A stretch of DNA of 64,000 nt from Reyranella sp. (lineage in GTDB: Bacteria; Pseudomonadota; Alphaproteobacteria; Reyranellales; Reyranellaceae): the NCBI RefSeq assembly GCF_030651995.1, contig NZ_JAUSBN010000054.1:62001-126000 (forward strand), read 5' to 3'. Shown here piece after piece: positions 57,934 through 64,000 of the stretch (the first letter of the stretch is position 1; every line of letters begins with the position of its first letter). The position numbers and the translations under genes are program-made. The notes under the pieces are model-generated. The model was not told where the DNA came from, searched no databases, and saw only the letters and a program-made list of their open reading frames with translations.

Positions 57934-59148
57934 ATGCCCAGCGCACCCAACAGTTTCCGCACCGGCCCCGACGAGCGGGGGCACTTCGGCATTTTCGGCG
58001 GCCGCTACGTGGCCGAGACGCTGATGCCGCTGATCCTCGATCTGGAGAAGGCCTACAACGAGGCGAAGGCCGATCCGTCGTTCCAGAACGAACTCGACTA
58101 TCTGCTGGAGCACTATGCCGGCCGCCCCAGCCCGCTCTATTACGCCAAGCGCCTGACAGAGAAGCTGGGCGGCGCGAAGATCTACTTCAAGCGCGACGAG
58201 CTGAACCATACGGGCAGCCACAAGATCAACAACGTGCTGGGCCAGGTTCTGATGGCCAAGCGCATGGGCAAGACGCGGGTCATCGCCGAGACCGGCGCCG
58301 GCCAGCATGGCGTCGCCACCGCCACCGCCTGTGCGCTTTTCGACATTCCCTGCGTGGTCTTCATGGGCGCCGTCGACGTCGACCGCCAGGCGCCCAACGT
58401 CGTGCGCATGAACATGCTGGGGGCCGAGGTCCGCGCCGTGACGGCGGGTTCCGGCAGGCTCAAGGACGCCATGAACGAGGCGCTGCGCGACTGGGTCGCG
58501 ACCTGCGAGAATACCTTCTACTGCATCGGCACCGTGGCGGGCCCGCATCCCTATCCGGCGATGGTGCGCGACTTCCAGTGCGTGATCGGCAACGAGACGC
58601 GCGTGCAGATGATGAAGGCCGAGGGCCGTTTGCCCGACACGCTGGTGGCGTGCATCGGCGGCGGCTCGAATGCGATGGGCCTCTTCCATCCCTTCCTCGA
58701 CGACAAGGGCGTACGCCTCGTCGGCGTCGAGGCGGGCGGCAAGGGTGTGGAGACCGGCGAACATGCCGCGTCGCTCACGGGTGGCCGCCCGGGCGTGCTG
58801 CACGGCAACCGGACTTACCTCTTGCAGGACAAGGAAGGCCAGATCACCGAGGCGCATTCGATCTCCGCCGGGCTCGATTATCCCGGCATCGGGCCCGAGC
58901 ATTCCTGGCTGAAGGAGACGGGCCGCATCGAATACGTGTCGGCCACCGACAACGAGGCGCTCGCGGCCTTCCAGATGCTGTGCAAGCTTGAGGGCATCAT
59001 TCCGGCGCTCGAGCCGGCCCACGCTCTGGGGCATGTGATCAAGCTCGCTCCGACCTTGCCGAAGGACAATCTGCTGGTGATGAATCTCTGCGGACGCGGC
59101 GACAAGGATGTCTTTGCCGTAGCCGAACGCCTCGGGATGAAGATCTGA
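57934..59148 (+). CDS. trpB: Tryptophan synthase beta chain
   Basis: PLP enzyme of 404 residues joining indole and serine. PLP Lys97 lies in [10 protein letters not shown], and [12 protein letters not shown] and [10 protein letters not shown] are the phosphate loops. Start ATG 57934 lies 58 bases after the ridA-like gene, following AGGAAAAGC. It ends two bases before trpA. Confidence 0.96.
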   Translation: MPSAPNSFRTGPDERGHFGIFGGRYVAETLMPLILDLEKAYNEAKADPSFQNELDYLLEHYAGRPSPLYYAKRLTEKLGGAKIYFKRDELNHTGSHKINNVLGQVLMAKRMGKTRVIAETGAGQHGVATATACALFDIPCVVFMGAVDVDRQAPNVVRMNMLGAEVRAVTAGSGRLKDAMNEALRDWVATCENTFYCIGTVAGPHPYPAMVRDFQCVIGNETRVQMMKAEGRLPDTLVACIGGGSNAMGLFHPFLDDKGVRLVGVEAGGKGVETGEHAASLTGGRPGVLHGNRTYLLQDKEGQITEAHSISAGLDYPGIGPEHSWLKETGRIEYVSATDNEALAAFQMLCKLEGIIPALEPAHALGHVIKLAPTLPKDNLLVMNLCGRGDKDVFAVAERLGMKI

Positions 59149-59150
59149 CC

Positions 59151-59984
59151 ATGAGCCGCATCGCCAAGCGCTTCGCCCGGCTCAAGGCCGACAAACGTGC
59201 CGGTCTCGTGACCTATGTCACCGCCGGCGATCCCAACCTCGACGTCAGCTATCAGATCCTGAAGGGCCTGCCGGCCGCTGGCGCCGATCTCATCGAGCTC
59301 GGCATGCCCTTCACCGACCCGATGGCCGACGGCCCGTCGATCCAGCTCGCCGGTCAACGCGCGCTGAAGGCAGGCATCACCGTCGATGCGACCTTCGACA
59401 TGGTGCGTCGCTTTCGCAAGGAAACCGGCGACAACGACACGCCGATCCTGCTGATGGGCTACTACAACCTCGTCTACCAGCGCGGCCCCGAGCGCTTCTG
59501 CAAGGAAGCCGCCGCCGCCGGTGTCGATGGTTTCATCCTGGTCGACCTGCCGCCGGAAGAGGCCGACGAACTCAAGCCCTACGCGGTCGCGGCCGGCATC
59601 GACACCGTGCTGTTGACGGCCCCCACCACTGACGACGAGCGCCTGCCGGCGGTGCTGAAGTATTCTTCGGGTTTCGTCTATTTCGTCTCGGTGCTTGGCA
59701 TCACCGGTACCAGTTCGGCGACGGAAGAGGCCGTGCGGACCCATGTCGAGCGCATCAAGCGTCACACCGACCTGCCGATCGGCGTGGGCTTCGGCATCCG
59801 CACGCCCGATCAGGCCGCGGCCATCGCGCGTCACGCCGATGCCGCGGTCGTGGGCTCCGCCATCGTCGAGCGCGTGAAGGCGGGCCTCGACGAACACGGC
59901 AAGGCCAAGGCCGATCTGATTCCGGGCGTCTTCGCCTACATCAAGGCCCTGGCCGACGGCGTCAGGGGCGTTCGGAAGGCATAG
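59151..59984 (+). CDS. trpA: Tryptophan synthase alpha chain
   Basis: TIM-barrel enzyme of 277 residues cleaving indole-glycerol phosphate. Catalytic Glu49 ([11 protein letters not shown]) and Asp60 (MADGP) match canonical numbering, and GFGIRTPDQ is the phosphate site. It is two bases after trpB, so the alpha-beta complex is made from one message. In many relatives accD and folC follow directly. Here about 2.9 kb of other genes intervene. Confidence 0.96.
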   Translation: MSRIAKRFARLKADKRAGLVTYVTAGDPNLDVSYQILKGLPAAGADLIELGMPFTDPMADGPSIQLAGQRALKAGITVDATFDMVRRFRKETGDNDTPILLMGYYNLVYQRGPERFCKEAAAAGVDGFILVDLPPEEADELKPYAVAAGIDTVLLTAPTTDDERLPAVLKYSSGFVYFVSVLGITGTSSATEEAVRTHVERIKRHTDLPIGVGFGIRTPDQAAAIARHADAAVVGSAIVERVKAGLDEHGKAKADLIPGVFAYIKALADGVRGVRKA

Positions 59985-60074
59985 GCTGCTCGTAGCGAGG
60001 CCGGCCAACCGGTTGAAACCTCTTGCCGGCCAACCTACCTTGGCCGTGCCGCCAGATTGCGGCGAGGGTAAGAT

Positions 60075-60281
60075 ATGAAGGTTGGCAAGAAAGCTTCTCG
60101 GGCGGGTGGTCCAAAAATTCAGACGCTCGTGGAAACGATCAAGGGCATCAAGGATGGCGCCGCGGTCGCGATCAGGCGCTCTCACAGGCAAGGCCTGCCC
60201 TTTTTCGAAGCTGACTCGAAGGCCGTTTACGCCGTCTACCCAAACGGGGAACGCAAGGTCGTCCAGCATCTCAGTGATTAG
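60075..60281 (+). CDS. Small basic protein, putative antitoxin partner
   Basis: Product of 68 residues (MKVGKKASRAGGPKIQTLVE start), positively charged, with VETIKGIKDGAAVAIRRSHRQG. Six bases before the zeta-like ATPase gene. Small proteins in this position are antitoxins of zeta/PezT-like toxins in several alphaproteobacteria, but no domain is recognised, so this is inference. GGTAAGAT precedes the start. Base composition and codon use are less GC-rich than trpA and accD on either side. Confidence 0.55.
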   Translation: MKVGKKASRAGGPKIQTLVETIKGIKDGAAVAIRRSHRQGLPFFEADSKAVYAVYPNGERKVVQHLSD

Positions 60282-60286
60282 CTAGG

Positions 60287-60892
60287 ATGGCCGGCGTGTC
60301 GGCGCCGCATTTGATCGTTGTCGCTGGACCGAATGGTGCAGGCAAGACAACGTTCGCGAAGAAGAACCTCAAGTCGTTTATCGAAGCGCACACGTTTCTC
60401 AATGCTGACGAGATTGCGCGAGAAGACAATCCTCAAGATGTCGCTGCAGTCGCATTGGAGGCAGGTCGCAAGGCGCTGGTGCGCCGCAGGAACCTCTTGA
60501 GGGCTGGAAAGTCTCTTTGCATAGAGACGACTTTGGCGGGCAACTCGATCAACCGTTTTATGGTCGCGGCGAAAGAAGCCGGTTATGTCGTCCGCCTGAT
60601 TTTTCTGTTCACACCATCGCCCGCACTGAATGAAGCGCGTGTCATGCACCGCGTAATGAGCGGTGGGCACAACATTCCCGTCGATGTGATTCGCCGCCGT
60701 CACGCTCGTGGCTTGGGAAGACTGGCGGCCTGCTGGGACGTTTGCGATGAGGGTGTGATCGTAGACGCAAGCTCACGCGCGCCTTACCCTGTTCTCACAA
60801 AAGAGAACGGGACAACGATTGTCGAGAGCGAAGCAGGTTTCGCGACGCTAAGCGATCGTCTCGCGTCTGCTGGATATCGTGTACCCGCCTAA
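60287..60892 (+). CDS. Zeta-toxin-like P-loop kinase
   Basis: Protein of 201 residues with Walker A GPNGAGKTT (Lys20), the zeta/PezT LNADEIA region (candidate catalytic Asp), an IETTLAGNS strand and a late RRRHARGLGR arginine cluster. Zeta toxins phosphorylate UDP-N-acetylglucosamine and block peptidoglycan synthesis. Other COG4185 members have unknown targets. It follows the small basic gene by six bases, a typical toxin-antitoxin arrangement. Its stop overlaps the stop of the convergent MBL gene by four bases. Lower GC than neighbours suggests acquisition. Confidence 0.8.
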   Translation: MAGVSAPHLIVVAGPNGAGKTTFAKKNLKSFIEAHTFLNADEIAREDNPQDVAAVALEAGRKALVRRRNLLRAGKSLCIETTLAGNSINRFMVAAKEAGYVVRLIFLFTPSPALNEARVMHRVMSGGHNIPVDVIRRRHARGLGRLAACWDVCDEGVIVDASSRAPYPVLTKENGTTIVESEAGFATLSDRLASAGYRVPA

Positions 60893-61539
60893 TCCTCGAA
60901 ATTTAGATCGGCGACGTAGGGGTTGGTCTTGCGCTCCCAGCCGAAGGTCGAGGTCTGGCCGTGGCCGGGGACGAAGGTGATGTCGTCGCCGAACGGCCAC
61001 AGGCGGTGCCGGATCGAATCGAGGAGCTGGTCGTGGTTGCCGCGCGGAAAATCCGTGCGGCCGATCGAACCCCGGAACAACACGTCGCCCACGAAGGCGA
61101 CCTTCGCCGGCCTGTTCACGAACACGACATGGCCCGGCGTGTGGCCGGGGCAGTGCACCACGTCGAACGTCACGTTGCCGAGGCTCACCGTCTCGCCATG
61201 GGTCAGCCAGCGGTCGGGCACGAACGGCTTGTAGACTGGGAAGTTGTACTTCTTCCCCGACTCCGGCAGGCCCTCGATCAGGAACAGGTCGTCCTCGTGC
61301 GGGCCCTCGATCTTCACGCCGTAATGCTCGGCCATGGTGCCGGCGGCCGAGGCATGGTCGACATGGCCGTGCGTGAGCAGCACCTTGGTCACCTTGATGC
61401 CCTGCTGGTCGATCGCCTGGCGCAGCATGTCGAAGTCGCCGCCCGGGTCGACGGCGGTGCCTTCCATGGTCTCGTCGCACCAGACGATGGAGCAGTTCTG
61501 CTGGAACGGGGTGACGGGGGCGATCATGACCTTGAGCAT
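60889..61539 (-). CDS. Metallo-beta-lactamase-fold hydrolase (glyoxalase II-like)
   Basis: Protein of 216 residues with the MBL zinc signature THGHVDHASAAG (HxHxDH), a later HCPGHTPGHVVF His, VFVGDVLFRGSIGRTDFP (Asp bridging ligand) and a final VPGHGQTSTFG His. This is the YcbL/glyoxalase-II-like subclass that hydrolyses glutathione thioesters or similar small thioesters. No signal peptide. It is convergent with the zeta-like gene and divergent from the carboxypeptidase gene across 41 bases. Confidence 0.86.
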   Translation of the reverse strand: MLKVMIAPVTPFQQNCSIVWCDETMEGTAVDPGGDFDMLRQAIDQQGIKVTKVLLTHGHVDHASAAGTMAEHYGVKIEGPHEDDLFLIEGLPESGKKYNFPVYKPFVPDRWLTHGETVSLGNVTFDVVHCPGHTPGHVVFVNRPAKVAFVGDVLFRGSIGRTDFPRGNHDQLLDSIRHRLWPFGDDITFVPGHGQTSTFGWERKTNPYVADLNFED

Positions 61540-61580
61540 CCCTCCGATCTAATGCCTCCCGCGGGCGGTTGGAAGGGCGT

Positions 61581-62825
61581 ATGCTGCGGTTCCTTCCGGC
61601 ATCGATGGCAATGAACGTGCGTCTCCTGCTGTGTATCTTGGGCCTGTTCGCCCTGTCGCTGGCCCCGGCGCGGGCCCAGATCGCCCCCGTGGCCTCGCCC
61701 TCCGGCCCCGTCCCGGCGGGCCCGTATGTCGTGGTCGATGTGGCGACCGGCGAGACCCTGCTGGACCGCAATGCCGGCGCACTCTGGTATCCCGCATCGC
61801 TCACCAAGATGATGACGATCTACATCGTCTTCGAGGAGTTGAAGGCCGGCCGCCTGACGCTCGCCACGACGCTTCCCTTCTCGGAGAATGCCCGCAACAA
61901 GCCGGCTTCCAAGCTGGGCGTGACGCCGGGGCAAGGCATCACCGTCGAGCAGGGGATCCAGGCTCTGGTCGCCCGCTCGGCCAACGATGTCGCCACGGCC
62001 TTCGGCGAGCTTCTGACCGGTTCGGAGCCTGCCTTCGCCCAGCGCATGACCGACACCGCGCGGCGTCTGGGAATGACCGCCACGACCTTCCGCAACGCCA
62101 ATGGCTGGCCCGACCCTGCGCAGACCACGACGGCGCGCGACATGGCGATGCTCGCTTTGGCGCTGATCAAGGATTTCCCGCAATATTACGGCTACTTCCG
62201 CACCAAGGAGTTCATGCTGGGCAAGCAGCGGATCGGGCCCGGCATCAAGTTCATGGACCTCTATTCGCCCTATGCCGATGGCCTGAAGACCGGCTTCATC
62301 TGCGCCTCGGGCTTCAACATCGTGGGAAGCGCGGTGCGCGACGGAAGGCGGCTGGTCGCCGTCGCCTTCGGTTTCCGCCGCGCCGACCTGCGCGACGAAT
62401 TCCTCGTCCGCCTGTTCGACGAGGCCTACGCGCTCAAGACCGGCGGCAATCGCCAGAAGGTCTGGCAGCTGCGCAACGGCGAGGGCGGCCCGGTGACGGT
62501 GCTGCCCTACGGCGAATGCGGCGGCATCCGCTACGACATGCCGGGGGATGCGGTGTGGCTCGGGACGTTCGGCGACTGGAGGACGGCAAAGAACGCGTTC
62601 GATGCCGGACAGGCCAGGCTGATGTCGATGGGCGTCGCCCACCCCGGCAGGGAGTACATCCTGCCCGTCACCTCCAATAAGGTCACGAAGCAGGCGGCCA
62701 TCATCGCCGATCTCCAGCCCGAGGCGGCGCAGAGACTGTGCGCCGATTACCAGGCCCGGAAATCCTTCTGCGTCGTGAAGAAACCTTCGGACTTCTCGGC
62801 GCCCTACAGCGGGTTCTGGCGCTGA
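61581..62825 (+). CDS. D-alanyl-D-alanine carboxypeptidase (class C low-molecular-weight PBP)
   Basis: Peptidase S11 protein of 414 residues with signal peptide (about residues 12-33, ending APARAQ). Active-site motifs are ASLTKMM (Ser73, Lys76), SAND for SxN and DGLKTGF for KTG. The region after residue 270 replaces the usual DacA C-terminal domain and ends SAPYSGFWR, with no amphipathic anchor. It trims the terminal D-Ala of peptidoglycan stems in the periplasm. GGAAGG before ATG 61581 sets the start. Confidence 0.87.
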   Translation: MLRFLPASMAMNVRLLLCILGLFALSLAPARAQIAPVASPSGPVPAGPYVVVDVATGETLLDRNAGALWYPASLTKMMTIYIVFEELKAGRLTLATTLPFSENARNKPASKLGVTPGQGITVEQGIQALVARSANDVATAFGELLTGSEPAFAQRMTDTARRLGMTATTFRNANGWPDPAQTTTARDMAMLALALIKDFPQYYGYFRTKEFMLGKQRIGPGIKFMDLYSPYADGLKTGFICASGFNIVGSAVRDGRRLVAVAFGFRRADLRDEFLVRLFDEAYALKTGGNRQKVWQLRNGEGGPVTVLPYGECGGIRYDMPGDAVWLGTFGDWRTAKNAFDAGQARLMSMGVAHPGREYILPVTSNKVTKQAAIIADLQPEAAQRLCADYQARKSFCVVKKPSDFSAPYSGFWR

Positions 62826-62862
62826 CCTTGGCCCGTCCGCTCATTCGTGCGATACCGCGCCC

Positions 62863-63753
62863 ATGAACTGGCTGACCAATTTCGTCCGCCCCAAGCTGCG
62901 TGCGCTGGTCGCCCGCAAGGAAGCGCCGGACAATCTGTGGGTGAAGTGCCCCAAGTGCGAACAGATGCTGTTCACGCGCGATTGGGAGGCCAACCAGGAA
63001 GTCTGCAGCCATTGCGGCCACCATATGCGGCTGCGTCCGATGAAGCGGCTGCCGTTCCTGTTCGACGAGGGCAAGTACGAGCTGCATCCGCTGCCCCGCG
63101 TGAACGCCGATCCGCTGAAGTTCCGCGACACCAAGCGCTATGACGCGCGCCTGAAGGAGGCCCAGGCCAAGGCCGAGGGCACGACCGACGCGCTGGTGGT
63201 GGCGAGCGGCCTGATGGGCAATCGCCTCTCTGTCGTGGCACTGCTCGACTTCGGCTTCATGGGGGGCTCGATGGGCACCGCCGTAGGCGAGGGGCTGGTG
63301 ATGGCCGCCGACCTCGCCGTCGCGCGCGGGGCGCCGCTGATCGTCTTTTCCGCCTCGGGCGGCGCGCGGATGCAGGAGGGCATTCTCTCGCTGATGCAGC
63401 TCACGCGCACCACGATCGCGGTGCGCAAGGTCAAGCAGGCGGGGCTGCCCTATATCGTCGTGCTGACCGATCCGACGACCGGCGGCGTCTCGGCCTCGTT
63501 CGCCATGCTGGGCGACGTCCACATCGCCGAGCCCGACGCCATCATCGGGTTCGCCGGCCCGCGCGTCATCCAGGACACGATCCGCCAGGAGCTGCCCGAA
63601 GGGTTCCAGCGCTCGGAGTACCTGCTGGAGCACGGCATGGTCGATGCCGTCGTGCACCGCCACAGACTGCGCGAGACGCTGATCCGCATGGTCTCGCTCT
63701 TCATGGATCCGCTGATCGTCGAGAGCCGCGCCCTCGCGGAGACCGGTCGCTGA
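62863..63753 (+). CDS. accD: Acetyl-CoA carboxylase carboxyltransferase subunit beta
   Basis: Protein of 296 residues with the N-terminal zinc ribbon Cys29, Cys32, Cys48, Cys51 and the crotonase-fold carboxyltransferase core (VALLDFGFMGGSMGTAVGEG, FSASGGARMQEG, AEPDAIIGFAGPRVI). It forms the AccAD carboxyltransferase that makes malonyl-CoA for fatty-acid synthesis. It lies one base before folC. In related genomes the trpA-accD-folC order is usual, interrupted here. Confidence 0.96.
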   Translation: MNWLTNFVRPKLRALVARKEAPDNLWVKCPKCEQMLFTRDWEANQEVCSHCGHHMRLRPMKRLPFLFDEGKYELHPLPRVNADPLKFRDTKRYDARLKEAQAKAEGTTDALVVASGLMGNRLSVVALLDFGFMGGSMGTAVGEGLVMAADLAVARGAPLIVFSASGGARMQEGILSLMQLTRTTIAVRKVKQAGLPYIVVLTDPTTGGVSASFAMLGDVHIAEPDAIIGFAGPRVIQDTIRQELPEGFQRSEYLLEHGMVDAVVHRHRLRETLIRMVSLFMDPLIVESRALAETGR

Positions 63754-63754
63754 C

Positions 63755-64000
63755 GTGACCGCGAACGATCCGATCGTTCAACGCCTGATGAGCCACCATC
63801 CGAGGGTCATCACCCTCGGGTTGGAGCGGATCGAGCGACTGCTGCTACGGCTGGGATCGCCGGAGCGGAAACTGCCGCCGCTGATCCATGTCGCCGGCAC
63901 CAACGGCAAGGGCTCCCTGGTCGCCTATCTGCGCGCCATCGCCGAAGCCGCCGGCTATCGCGTGCACGTCTATACCTCACCGCATCTCGTGCGCTTCAAC
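63755..64000 (+). CDS. folC: Folylpolyglutamate/dihydrofolate synthase, 5' part
   Basis: The start GTG 63755 follows the accD stop by one base. The visible 82 residues read LGLERIERLLLRLGSPE, then the P-loop HVAGTNGKGSLVAYL and YTSPHLVRFN, the FolC signature of Mur-ligase-like ATP binding. The gene leaves the window at 64000. Confidence 0.93.
   Translation, partial: MTANDPIVQRLMSHHPRVITLGLERIERLLLRLGSPERKLPPLIHVAGTNGKGSLVAYLRAIAEAAGYRVHVYTSPHLVRFN

Overview
The window is high-GC chromosomal DNA with dense, mostly co-directional gene runs, typical of a free-living alphaproteobacterium. Pointers are a bacterial ceramide gene set, ornithine decarboxylase plus homospermidine synthase, ugp glycerol-3-phosphate uptake, a pyrF-trpF-ridA-trpB-trpA-accD-folC run, IS5-type debris, and intergenic palindromes of the kind common in Hyphomicrobiales/Rhodospirillales. 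The genus cannot be fixed from the sequence alone. No tRNA, rRNA or CRISPR array was seen.

Layout. 1-664: 3' part of argD (minus strand). 847-8501: a compact plus-strand run of acyl-ACP synthetase, NAD-dependent reductase, dedicated acyl carrier protein, serine palmitoyltransferase, metallophosphoesterase, GNAT-type ceramide synthase candidate and MFS transporter. This matches the five-gene bacterial (dihydro)ceramide pathway plus two extra genes. 8708-11579: a polyamine unit with a probable leader peptide and hairpin ahead of ornithine decarboxylase, then homospermidine synthase. 11826-20032: signalling and envelope genes, including a hybrid histidine kinase, an SGNH protein, a DUF4239 membrane protein, a ClpP-like periplasmic protein and a PAS/GAF sensor broken by a frameshift, with IS5 debris between them. 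20044-25038: an outer-membrane barrel and a sulfotransferase arranged head to head, a 659-bp inverted-repeat element carrying a broken GIY-YIG nuclease gene, TonB, and a protein-arginine-methyltransferase-like gene. 25298-29874: TRAP transporter membrane subunits, an NhaD-like antiporter and an SDR. 29958-35858: GDPD, ugpB-A-E-C and an FAH-family hydrolase. 35880-47357: mixed genes including a ROK protein whose motifs are in circularly permuted order and a DsbD/thioredoxin set. 47474-51198: M20 amidohydrolase, GntR regulator, uronate dehydrogenase and N-carbamoyl-D-amino acid hydrolase. 51202-64000: housekeeping genes (sppA, trmN6-like, polyprenyl synthase, glpK, pyrF, trpFBA, accD, folC), interrupted by a zeta-type toxin pair, an MBL hydrolase and a D,D-carboxypeptidase.

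How parts connect. Lipid metabolism recurs: ceramide synthesis, glycerophosphodiester breakdown, glycerol-3-phosphate import, glycerol kinase and acetyl-CoA carboxylase. The most unusual signals are (i) the ceramide cluster with its unassigned phosphoesterase, (ii) the leader ORF whose stop codon sits in the base of a long hairpin upstream of ornithine decarboxylase, (iii) a family of palindromic repeats with a conserved frame and an inner stem that differs between copies yet nearly always stays self-complementary, one pair of which bounds a GIY-YIG element with an 8-bp target duplication, and (iv) a permuted ROK kinase fold.
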